From contig CALHBW010000173.1 in assembly GCA_937930625.1 (NCBI GenBank), positions 1 through 6,112 of the forward strand: DNA of 6,112 bases. The letters are read 5' to 3'. This DNA is from an uncultured Saprospiraceae bacterium (GTDB lineage: Bacteria > Bacteroidota > Bacteroidia > Chitinophagales > Saprospiraceae). This document shows, one piece after another, positions 1 to 6,104 of this stretch (position 1 is the first letter of the stretch; the number at the start of each line of letters is the position of its first letter). The notes beneath the pieces were generated by a model. The model was given only the letters and a program-made list of their open reading frames with translations. It searched no databases and was not told the origin of the DNA. A program made the translations under genes and the position numbers.

Positions 1-111
1 TATGAGAATTATGAATCCAAAGTCAAGAAAATGACGGGCGATGAAATTTCCGAGTTATTGGATTACGGTGTAAATATTTTTTACAATCTAAATTGGTTTG
101 TCAATGATTGA
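1..111 (+). CDS. C-terminal fragment of an unidentified protein (cut by window edge)
   Basis: Reading frame 1 is open from the first base and stops at TGA (109-111), leaving 36 residues of a longer protein whose start lies outside the window. The visible tail contains MTGDEISELLDYGVNIFYNL and ends NWFVND. No domain can be assigned from so short a piece. The stop lies inside the start of the next gene (shared bases ATGATTGA, 104-111), which argues that this frame is a real gene and that the two form an operon with coupled translation. In many bacterial two-gene units the gene ahead of a small Toprim-like protein is an AAA/OLD-type ATPase. That is only a guess here, because no Walker motif is in view. 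Confidence 0.6.
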   Translation, partial: YENYESKVKKMTGDEISELLDYGVNIFYNLNWFVND

Positions 112-595
112 TGGAAGAAATGTGCTGCCGGAATGTCACGCTGATACGCTGTTAATTCGCCTCATGGGATTTGAACATCCAACTCACCAGGATAGTATTG
201 GAGCAGTTGCTAATGCCATGAAAGACCGTTACAAAAATAAAGCAGCAGTAGGTGTCATTGATGATAATAAAGGAAGCATCCCAAAGTACTTTGATGATTT
301 TCAAACAGAAAGCAGAACCGGTAATTTTATTTTCAAACACCTACCGGATAAAAAACGATTTCTCGTAGTTGTAACACCTGCTTTTGAAAGTTGCATGTTC
401 AATATTGCGGAAGAATTAGAAGTCAATCCTATTAAATACGGCTTCAAATCACTAAAGCAATTCAAAAATGCCACCAAAGATGAAAACGTTCACAACAACC
501 AAAACGTCAAACAATTCCTCAATACATTAATCCAAAAGAAAGACTCACCATTGAAAGAAGTCAAAACATGGATTATCGAAAAATTAGAAGACTAA
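104..595 (+). CDS. Small protein, possibly degenerate Toprim-like; function unknown
   Basis: This 163-residue gene starts at ATG 104. The in-frame TTG at 98 adds only two residues, and the ATG gives the usual stop/start overlap with the preceding gene. I do not recognise the family with confidence. Visible features are an N-terminal PECHADTLL segment (E10, D14), a hydrophobic strand followed by acidic residues, AVGVIDDNKG (about 48-57), and a second strand, FLVVVTPAFESCMF (about 86-99). A Glu-x3-Asp pair, then a strand ending in clustered aspartates, then a P-x-x-E stretch resembles the order in Toprim and DUF3226/DUF4276-like proteins. However, the usual glycine after Glu is replaced by Cys and the DxD motif is not intact. 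The lysine-rich C-terminal half looks helical. No signal peptide or membrane segment is seen, so it is probably cytoplasmic. Coding status is well supported; the Toprim idea is weak inference. Confidence 0.75.
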   Translation: MIDGRNVLPECHADTLLIRLMGFEHPTHQDSIGAVANAMKDRYKNKAAVGVIDDNKGSIPKYFDDFQTESRTGNFIFKHLPDKKRFLVVVTPAFESCMFNIAEELEVNPIKYGFKSLKQFKNATKDENVHNNQNVKQFLNTLIQKKDSPLKEVKTWIIEKLED

Positions 596-601
596 CACAT
601 T

Positions 602-625
602 TACTCATTTATTCATCTACTCATT
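602..625. repeat. Three imperfect 8-base tandem repeats (TACTCATT type)
   Basis: TACTCATT, TATTCATC and TACTCATT follow one another directly in the 31-base gap between the convergent genes ending at 595 and 627. The outer two units are identical and the middle one differs at two positions. The same octamer, in another rotation, recurs at 1267-1287 beyond the other end of the HD gene. No stem-loop terminator is visible in this gap. Confidence 0.6.
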
Positions 626-626
626 C

Positions 627-1166
627 TCACAATGCCAACTCTTCCTCATGCGCCTGCAAAACCCTAATAATAAAATTAATATGTTCCGTAAAATCCACGC
701 CCATCATTTCCACACCTGCCATCACTTCGTCGCGTTCCACACCTGCGGCAAATTTTGGATTTTTAAATTTTTTCTTCACTGATTTCGCGCTCAAGCCCTC
801 CAATTTGGTCGGGCGAATCTGCGCGGCGGCGATGATAAAACCCGTTAATTCGTCACAGGCAAGCAAGGCTTTATCCAGTAATGTATCGTATGGTACATTC
901 CATTTCGTGTAATGTGCGGAGATGGCGTGTGCCATTTTTTCTTCGCCCATATCTCGGAGTTTCTTCACAATAATATTCGGATGTTCTGACGGATACTTTT
1001 CGTAATCTGCATCGTGTAAGATGCCTGTGATGTACCATTCATCGGCATCTTCACCCAGTTTTTGGGCATAGGCTTCCATCACCATACCTACCGTAAGGCA
1101 GTGGCGGTGCAGACTCGGATTTTCTATCATTTCATCCAGTATAGCGCGGGCTTTTGTTCTGTCCAT
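627..1166 (-). CDS. HD-superfamily hydrolase (COG2316-like)
   Basis: This 179-residue cytoplasmic protein belongs to the HD metal-dependent phosphohydrolase superfamily. The likely metal ligands are visible: H22 in LHRHCLTVG, the signature H51-D52 in GILHDADYEKYP, then H62, H80, H85 (ISAHY) and D105 (CDELTGF). The C-terminal segment, IIAAAQIRPTKLEGL followed by SAKSVKKKFKNPKFAAGV (about 111-143), matches what I remember of the conserved tail of COG2316 predicted hydrolases, and the length is normal for that group. Members are thought to hydrolyse phosphate esters of nucleotides or similar compounds, but the substrate is not established. The start is ATG 1166-1164 and no good ribosome binding site precedes it, as is usual in Bacteroidota. 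A TATAAT-like hexamer (minus strand, 1189-1184) lies 17 bases upstream but is unremarkable in such AT-rich DNA. The gene is convergent with 104-595 and divergent from the protease. Confidence 0.92.
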   Translation of the reverse strand: MDRTKARAILDEMIENPSLHRHCLTVGMVMEAYAQKLGEDADEWYITGILHDADYEKYPSEHPNIIVKKLRDMGEEKMAHAISAHYTKWNVPYDTLLDKALLACDELTGFIIAAAQIRPTKLEGLSAKSVKKKFKNPKFAAGVERDEVMAGVEMMGVDFTEHINFIIRVLQAHEEELAL

Positions 1167-1266
1167 TCAAATTTATTTATTTTATTATACAAAAAAACTA
1201 AAATATTTTTAATATGTATTTTTTAATAAAAAAAATACAACCTGAAAACATTATCGCACTAAAAAT

Positions 1267-1287
1267 ATTCACTCATTCACTCATTCA
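1267..1287. repeat. Tandem octamer repeat ATTCACTC x 2.6
   Basis: Two perfect copies of ATTCACTC are followed by ATTCA. The unit is a rotation of the ACTCATT-type octamer seen at 602-625. Two nearby sequences, ATTCACAT (about 1289-1296) and CATTCACAT (about 1324-1332), share its core, which suggests a decayed longer array. The array lies about 170 bases ahead of the protease start. Confidence 0.6.
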
Positions 1288-1388
1288 AAATTCACATCCT
1301 AAAATATTTTTTTCTACATATAGTCATTCACATCCCCGTCACAAATATCCACAAAACCCACAAGCGTTCCTACCTGCTACGCGATATT

Positions 1389-1422
1389 TTTGACAACAAT
1401 TGATACTCACACACTAAAATTT
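1389..1422 (+). promoter_or_regulatory. Weak candidate promoter for the protease
   Basis: Bacteroidota sigma-ABfr promoters have a TTG-type element near -33 and TAnnTTTG near -7. Here TTTG at 1389-1392 is followed after 22 bases by TAAAATTT at 1415-1422, about 37 bases before the ATG. The -7 element matches only partly and AT-rich DNA gives such matches by chance, so this is a candidate only. Confidence 0.22.
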
Positions 1423-1458
1423 CTACTCAAACAAAAGAATCAAAAAATAACTATAATC

Positions 1459-4400
1459 ATGAGAGCAACATTCACATGGATGCTAATACTTGCTATGGTG
1501 GCTACTTCATCATTTGCACAAGTTAGTAAAGAGAATTACAAAGTACAACTTAAATCAGCTAATTTTATACCTTCCGAAGCCCTTTCCGACTTCACAGAGC
1601 AGCCTCAAAAACTGCAAGATATATTATTCCAAGACGAATATTATGTCGTTCTGCAATTCAAAAATTTACCCAACCAACATACACGTAAGCAACTCGCCGA
1701 TGCAGGTATTCGGTTGCTGGCTTATTTAGGAGCGAATGCTTATCAAGCCACCGTTTCGCAGGATATTACAGCACAAAAAATGACGGCTGCCAAGCTCCGC
1801 GCATGGGCAAAAATGCCCGTACAAAGCAAGGTGAATACCTCGCTTCGTGCAGGAGATTTGCCGCAATGGGCAACCCAAATTGCCAACAAAATTGACCTCA
1901 CCCTCGTGCTTCACGATGAAGCAACAAATAGCGTTCAAAATCATTTGGAAAATATCGGCTGCGAGCTACTCGGCAAAGCACTCAACAATCCTCATCACCT
2001 TGAGGTACGTGCTGATATTGAACAAATTATGACTTTAGCTGCCTTACCTTTCGTAGCACATGTAGAGCCTGTCAAAGCACCTGATGTAAAGCTCAATCAC
2101 TACGCCGTTCCTGCTATGCGTATAAATCCGGTTCGTGCGGGTTTCTTGGGCAATCAGCGATGTACAGGTGCAGACGTTACGATTGGTATCGGTGATGGTG
2201 GTTATGTGGAAGACCACGTTGATTTTGAGTATCGCGTGACCAATAAAACAACCCTTGATATTTGGGGTTCGCACCAATATCACGTAGCAGGCATCGTAGC
2301 AGGTACAGGCAATATTAATCCGTGGAATGAAGGTATTGCCTATAATTCCATGTTGATTATGGAAATCACGAGCAATATCATCGCCAAATCTCCTGATTAC
2401 CATGCACAAGGCATGATGGCAACGAATAATTCATACGGACCATCCAGTTTCGATTGCAGTTCTTCGGGCGAATACAATGCAACCAGTCAAACGGTTGACC
2501 AACAAATGTTGGACATGCCCGAACTCATGCACATCATTGCTGCGGGCAATAGCGGCTCAATGACTTGTACAGGCTATCCACAAAGTTTTAATACGGTATT
2601 AAGAAGTTATTCCAGCAATAAAAATGCACTGACCGTCTCGGCAACTTCACACAGAGGGCGCACGACCACATTCAGCAGTCGCGGACCAGTACAGGACGGA
2701 CGCCTAAAGCCCGATATTGCTGCTCCCGGAAAGAGTATCATTTCCAATGGCAATGATTATGATTATGTTATGATTAGCGGTAGTAGTATGGCTGCGCCGG
2801 CAGTAGCAGGTGCTTGGTCATTGATGGTAGAGGCGTACCGCAAACAATTCAATACCGACCCAAAAGCAGCACTTCTCAAAGCCTATTTGATGAATACAGC
2901 AAACGACATCGGCAATCCCGGACCGGATTATACTTTTGGTTACGGAATGCCTGATGTAGCGCGTGCGGTACAGGCTTTGCGTGAGGAGCGTTTTTTCCAA
3001 GAAAATATTTCAAACGGACAATACGATGAATATACAATAGAAGTCCCAAGCAATGCCGCCGAAGTACGCGTAATGCTGTACTGGCACGATAAAGAAGGGA
3101 ATCTGACTGCCTCAAAAGCCCTTGTAAATGACCTCCAACTCACCGTCACTGCCCCCAATGAAATCGTTTACCATCCGTGGATACTTGACCCCACTCCGGC
3201 GAATGTCGATAATGATGCCACACGCGGTATTGATAATTTGAATAATGTAGAACAAGTAACATTCAGCAATGAAACACCCGGCGAAGCACTTCCCGGCACC
3301 TACACCATTCGCGTGACGGGGGCAGAAGTACCCGAAGGTCCGCAGGAATATTTCGTGGTATATGAAGTCATTACAAACGGCGTGGACTTGGTTTATCCTG
3401 TTGGTGGTGAGACATTTATGCCGGGAGCAAGAGAATTTTTCCGATGGAGTGCGGCGGGTCCGGGCAAAAACGATGTCACCGTACACTACTCTGTCAACGA
3501 CGGCATTACATGGAAAGAAATACCAACCGATGCCTCACATGTAGAGGAAGGTTATGTCGATTTTACTTTCCCCGAAAATCTACAACACACCAATGTAGGA
3601 CGCGTAAAAGTCACCATTAATAACGGTGCTACATCCTCAATGAATCAATATCCCTTCACCGTCATGCAACAACCCGTACTTGATACCCCTCAATCTTGCG
3701 GCGGCAAAATTTTCCTTAATTGGAATGACGTAGAAGGTGCAGTAGCCTATGAGATAATGCGGCTCGATACTTTTATGAAACCACTCGCTGTTACCAATGC
3801 AACAAGTTTTGTTATTGATAATCAGCCAACGCTCGGCGATGAATGGTACAGCGTTCGCCCAATTAGCGCGACCAATCATCGCGGCTTCAGAGCCATTGCC
3901 CAAAATGCGGTCAGAGACAATTTACCTTGTCCCAACTTTAGTGATGTACGGGTCAAACGCATCCTTTCGCCTGTTTCTGCCGTTGGACGCGAATTTACGA
4001 ATAGCTCACATTCGCCCAATCAATTGATTAGTGTCGAATTGGAAAATAAAGGCAATATGCCCGCAAGCAATTTTGATGTATCATTTGCATTGAATGGCGT
4101 CACACTCGTCACCGACCAATTCACAGGTACAATTCAGCCCGGCGAATTAGCAGAATTTACCTTTGGTTTTGGAAAAGACTTTACCGCACCGGGCATACAT
4201 GAATTGACGGCAACAACTTCTCTCGCAGGCGATGTCAATCCGGCAAATGATGCTGTTCCCGAATCTGTCACTTTATTGCAACTTTCCAATCCACCGCTCA
4301 CTGCGCCAATTGACGTTGAAGAAGATTTTGACGAGCTTGAAGCTGATGTTATTCAACAAAATAAAATGGGTGTAGGTGGTTTGCCATTCCTTGATTTCCA

Positions 4401-5466
4401 GAGCAGCAATCCCAATGGCGAATTGGTCATTGGAAATAATTTTGCTATCGAAGGCAAAGCTATCACACTCAATAATGTAGCTGATGGTGTAGAAGCAATT
4501 AATGAATTAATCATCACAAAAAATCTATCGAATTTTAGCTTGCGTGGTGCAGTCGGTAAAATTCCGATACAAACACTTTTCCTTGCATTTCAATACAGAA
4601 GTCATCAACAGGAGTTGAATCCGAATAATCGCGTTTTCGTGCGTGGTAGCGAAATTAATGAATGGGTTCCGGTTTATGATTTAGATTTGGAGGCTTCCTT
4701 GAGTCAAGGTCTTTTTGCACAAACCGGCTCTATCAACGTTGGGCAGTTGCTCATCAATGCAGGGCAAGAACTTTCCGAAAGCTTTCAGGTAAAATTCAGC
4801 CAATCAGGTGTTTCCGGTGCAGATGACCCATTTAATAGCGATGGTTTTACTTTTGACAATATCAAAATCGAAGAGGGTATTGAACTGCCTGTCGAATTGG
4901 TATTTTTTGAAGCAAAAAAAGCACCAAATGAGCGCGATGCCATCGTTTCATGGCGCACATTGACAGAGACCAATAATGATTATTTTGTATTGGAAATGGC
5001 AGAAGAGAATATAAACGGGCAAATAGATGCTTTCAACGAAATATATCGCGTAAATGGCGCGGACACGACGATTTTTCCGCAAAATTATGAGTATATTGAC
5101 AATAAACCAAATAAAATGTCAACACGCTACTATCGCCTCAAACAAATTGATTTTGACGGTGCGTATGCCTATTCGGAAATCAAAGCCGTTAATTTCGATG
5201 ATGATGACGCAGTCATCAATGTTCACCCTGTTCCATTCAAAGAGGAAGTACATGTTACAGTGAAAAGCAGACCGGGCGCGTCACTTACTATTCGCGTGTC
5301 GGATATGTCAGGTCGTACTATCCGACAACAACAATCAGAACTTCAAACTGAAGGTGTTCACAAAGAAACTGTCAATATGAACGAAGCACTTCCCGCGGGT
5401 GTCTATCTGATGGAAGTCAATATGGACGGATTCAGACAAAACAAAAAAATTATCAAGCAAGAGTAA
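1459..5466 (+). CDS. Secreted S8 (subtilisin) protease with T9SS type A sorting domain
   Basis: This 1335-residue extracellular serine endopeptidase starts at ATG 1459. The frame stays open to TTG 1390, but only the ATG puts a signal peptide at the N-terminus: MRATFTWMLILAMVATSSFA, cleaved near A20, for Sec export to the periplasm. Residues 21-230 are a prodomain. The S8 domain (about 235-507) has D246 (IGDGG), H272 (SHQYHVAG), oxyanion N364 (AAGNSG) and S443 (SGSSMAAP), so the triad is complete. C333 and C370 could form a disulfide. Then come a KP-43/P-like jelly-roll (about 510-640), an Ig-like module (641-738), an FN3-like module (739-825), a CARDB-like module (828-942), a lectin/MAM-like beta-sandwich (955-1140), and another FN3-like module starting ELPVELVFFEAK (from 1142). 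Residues 1253-1335, with the MSGRTI and LPAGVYLMEV motifs, match the T9SS type A C-terminal signal, which is removed on export through the outer membrane. The likely role is digestion of environmental protein. Module borders are estimates. Confidence 0.95.
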   Translation: MRATFTWMLILAMVATSSFAQVSKENYKVQLKSANFIPSEALSDFTEQPQKLQDILFQDEYYVVLQFKNLPNQHTRKQLADAGIRLLAYLGANAYQATVSQDITAQKMTAAKLRAWAKMPVQSKVNTSLRAGDLPQWATQIANKIDLTLVLHDEATNSVQNHLENIGCELLGKALNNPHHLEVRADIEQIMTLAALPFVAHVEPVKAPDVKLNHYAVPAMRINPVRAGFLGNQRCTGADVTIGIGDGGYVEDHVDFEYRVTNKTTLDIWGSHQYHVAGIVAGTGNINPWNEGIAYNSMLIMEITSNIIAKSPDYHAQGMMATNNSYGPSSFDCSSSGEYNATSQTVDQQMLDMPELMHIIAAGNSGSMTCTGYPQSFNTVLRSYSSNKNALTVSATSHRGRTTTFSSRGPVQDGRLKPDIAAPGKSIISNGNDYDYVMISGSSMAAPAVAGAWSLMVEAYRKQFNTDPKAALLKAYLMNTANDIGNPGPDYTFGYGMPDVARAVQALREERFFQENISNGQYDEYTIEVPSNAAEVRVMLYWHDKEGNLTASKALVNDLQLTVTAPNEIVYHPWILDPTPANVDNDATRGIDNLNNVEQVTFSNETPGEALPGTYTIRVTGAEVPEGPQEYFVVYEVITNGVDLVYPVGGETFMPGAREFFRWSAAGPGKNDVTVHYSVNDGITWKEIPTDASHVEEGYVDFTFPENLQHTNVGRVKVTINNGATSSMNQYPFTVMQQPVLDTPQSCGGKIFLNWNDVEGAVAYEIMRLDTFMKPLAVTNATSFVIDNQPTLGDEWYSVRPISATNHRGFRAIAQNAVRDNLPCPNFSDVRVKRILSPVSAVGREFTNSSHSPNQLISVELENKGNMPASNFDVSFALNGVTLVTDQFTGTIQPGELAEFTFGFGKDFTAPGIHELTATTSLAGDVNPANDAVPESVTLLQLSNPPLTAPIDVEEDFDELEADVIQQNKMGVGGLPFLDFQSSNPNGELVIGNNFAIEGKAITLNNVADGVEAINELIITKNLSNFSLRGAVGKIPIQTLFLAFQYRSHQQELNPNNRVFVRGSEINEWVPVYDLDLEASLSQGLFAQTGSINVGQLLINAGQELSESFQVKFSQSGVSGADDPFNSDGFTFDNIKIEEGIELPVELVFFEAKKAPNERDAIVSWRTLTETNNDYFVLEMAEENINGQIDAFNEIYRVNGADTTIFPQNYEYIDNKPNKMSTRYYRLKQIDFDGAYAYSEIKAVNFDDDDAVINVHPVPFKEEVHVTVKSRPGASLTIRVSDMSGRTIRQQQSELQTEGVHKETVNMNEALPAGVYLMEVNMDGFRQNKKIIKQE

Positions 5467-5483
5467 GTGGAAGTACAAGTTTA

Positions 5484-5502
5484 TCCCGTACAGTTGTCGG
5501 GA
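5484..5502 (+). terminator. Weak stem-loop after the protease, possible terminator
   Basis: TCCCG (5484-5488) can pair with CGGGA (5498-5502) across a 9-base loop, 17 bases after the stop codon. There is no T run after the stem, so it is a poor intrinsic terminator. The 3' arm lies within the duplicated target of the element that follows, meaning the insertion occurred at the edge of this hairpin. Confidence 0.25.
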
Positions 5503-5504
5503 AA
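5496..5504 (+). repeat. Target-site duplication, left copy (GTCGGGAAA)
   Basis: GTCGGGAAA directly abuts the left terminal inverted repeat. An identical copy in the same orientation directly abuts the right one (5731-5739). This is the pattern left by a staggered 9-base cut during transposition. Confidence 0.8.
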
Positions 5505-5730
5505 CATACTACTATACATGAACTCTAAACCAGAACGTCTTGCTGAATTTATTTCAGTATCTCCCGAGCTACAAGCACGATGTTAAATGTGAGTTATAAT
5601 TTTGTATTTTACTTATAATCAAAAAGTTAGGTGTTTTGTGCAGCATTGGTTTTCTATCGTTCGGGAGATGCTGAAATAAATTCAGCAAGACGGTTGATTT
5701 TTGATTTTTTAACTCATGTATAGTAGTATG
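5505..5730. mobile_element. MITE-like non-autonomous element, 226 bp
   Basis: The ends are perfect 17-base inverted repeats: CATACTACTATACATGA at 5505-5521 and its reverse complement at 5714-5730. The whole is bracketed by a perfect 9-base direct repeat. The interior has no open reading frame able to encode a transposase, so movement would need an enzyme supplied in trans. Inside the termini lie 14 and 21 unpaired bases, a second 32-base inverted repeat with one mismatch, and a 93-base AT-rich centre. A 9-base duplication is compatible with several DDE transposase families (for example IS4-, IS1- or IS256-type), so I do not assign one. The perfect duplication and termini suggest a fairly recent insertion. 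Reconnecting the flanks restores a continuous sequence, CAGTTGTCGGGAAAGTTTAA. Confidence 0.8.
5536..5692. repeat. Inner inverted repeat pair (REP-like hairpin units)
   Basis: The arms at 5536-5567 and 5661-5692 are reverse complements over 32 bases, with a single mismatch (T at 5559 opposite G at 5669). Each arm is itself a small hairpin: GCTGAA-TTTAT-TTCAGT on the left, closed by a G-T pair, and GCTGAA-ATAAA-TTCAGC on the right. The element thus carries two face-to-face copies of a REP-like unit separated by 93 bases. From memory, units of the form GCTGAA-N5-TTCAGC next to CATCTC are common in intergenic DNA of Bacteroidota. The right copy is followed by T-rich sequence (5697-5710) and could slow or end transcription. 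Confidence 0.75.
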
Positions 5731-5739
5731 GTCGGGAAA
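5731..5739 (+). repeat. Target-site duplication, right copy (GTCGGGAAA)
   Basis: This is identical to 5496-5504 and begins at the base after the right terminal repeat ends. The exact abutment on both sides fixes the borders of the element. Confidence 0.8.
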
Positions 5740-5756
5740 GTTTAAGTTTAAATAAG

Positions 5757-5777
5757 TAATTCATTTTCAATGAATTA
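5757..5777. repeat. AT-rich perfect hairpin, 9-bp stem
   Basis: TAATTCATT pairs with AATGAATTA around a TTC loop. No T run follows and GC content is very low, so its RNA would be only weakly stable. It lies 17 bases beyond the right target duplication, in what would have been sequence just downstream of the protease before the insertion. Confidence 0.4.
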
Positions 5778-5815
5778 TCATAATTAAAAGTGTCGCTTAG
5801 TTCAGTCCACCCACT

Positions 5816-5910
5816 TACCAAGACAGAATTAGATTTAGAATGTATTTGAAGGCTATCGGTTCATAGTTTATAGCTTTTAAACAAGTTCTAAAGATAATTC
5901 TGTCTTGGTA
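5816..5910. mobile_element. 95-base palindromic element, possible mini-MITE
   Basis: The two halves are symmetric without any gap. TACCAAGACAGAATTA (5816-5831) is exactly mirrored at 5895-5910, and pairing continues to GGCTAT/ATAGCT (5851-5856 with 5870-5875), leaving a 13-base loop. Of 41 arm positions, 34 are Watson-Crick pairs, three are G-T and four are mismatches. Taking the ends as ACCAAGAC...GTCTTGGT (5817-5909), ACTT lies directly outside both ends (5813-5816 and 5910-5913), which could be a 4-base target duplication; a TA duplication around CCAAGAC ends is also possible. It contains no coding capacity. It could instead be a long structured terminator, but no T run follows. Confidence 0.55.
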
Positions 5911-5955
5911 CTTAAATTCATTGACATTAAATCAACTGCATTATACGACTATTTC

Positions 5956-5984
5956 AATGTAAAATGGTAAGCGCATGTTACATT
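5956..5984. repeat. Short inverted repeat AATGTAA / TTACATT
   Basis: A 7-bp perfect stem encloses a 15-base loop and is followed by TTT. Four bases further on is the perfect 10-base palindrome CGGCTAGCCG (5988-5997). Either could be an operator or part of a terminator, but no gene is visible nearby to give them a role. Confidence 0.25.
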
Positions 5985-6020
5985 TTTCGGCTAGCCGTTT
6001 AAGTTTGCTTGTGGGATAGT

Positions 6021-6104
6021 ACTCGTCTGACGAAGGTTTTTGTGAAATGTAGTGATTTGTCTCATAAAATATTCGCATTGAATAAAGGGATTCGTCTGAC
6101 GAGT
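6021..6104. repeat. Inverted pair of CGTCTGACG motifs
   Basis: ACTCGTCTGACGAA (6021-6034) and TTCGTCTGACGAGT (6091-6104) are reverse complements at every position except one position at the shared odd centre. Each motif is also internally symmetric (CGTC-T-GACG), with too short a loop to fold alone, so the pair is better read as two protein-binding sites or the ends of a small element. The 56 bases between them hold no gene. The right copy lies 8 bases from the window edge. Confidence 0.45.

Larger units (their letters stand above)
1167..1458. other. AT-rich intergenic region between divergent genes
   Basis: These 292 bases separate the starts of the HD hydrolase (minus) and the protease (plus), so they must hold both promoters. 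The half next to the HD gene is nearly pure A/T with long A and T runs. The half next to the protease is less AT-rich and C-rich on the plus strand. Apart from the octamer repeat at 1267-1287 and a weak promoter candidate near 1390, I see no hairpin, riboswitch or small gene. Confidence 0.6.

Noticed and set aside
568..912. Open frame of 114 codons on the plus strand
   Set aside because: It lies mostly antisense to the well-supported HD hydrolase and its translation is low-complexity and serine/threonine-rich with no family resemblance.
1390..1458. TTG start giving 23 extra residues on the protease
   Set aside because: The extension would bury the signal peptide behind a charged 23-residue leader; ATG 1459 places a standard signal peptide at the N-terminus.
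2044..3486. Several antisense open frames of 60-124 codons inside the protease gene
   Set aside because: They are shadows of the long coding frame, with no recognisable domains and compositions typical of antisense translation.
5597..5604. TAATTTTG, a match to the Bacteroidota -7 consensus inside the MITE
   Set aside because: No TTG element at the right distance upstream and no gene downstream; expected by chance in AT-rich DNA.
5620..5640. GTTAGGT resembling an integron attC core (GTTRRRY)
   Set aside because: No matching RYYYAAC partner with the paired arms of an attC site, and no integrase or cassette array; the seven-base match is weak.
5797..5870. tRNA-like words (CTTAGTTCAGT and GGTTCATAG)
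   Set aside because: There is no acceptor stem, anticodon arm or correct spacing, and the second word lies in the loop of the 95-base palindrome, which explains it better.
5740..6006. GTTTAAGTTT occurring at 5740-5749 and 5997-6006
   Set aside because: A 10-base AT-rich direct repeat with unrelated flanks; it does not bracket a coherent element and may be chance.
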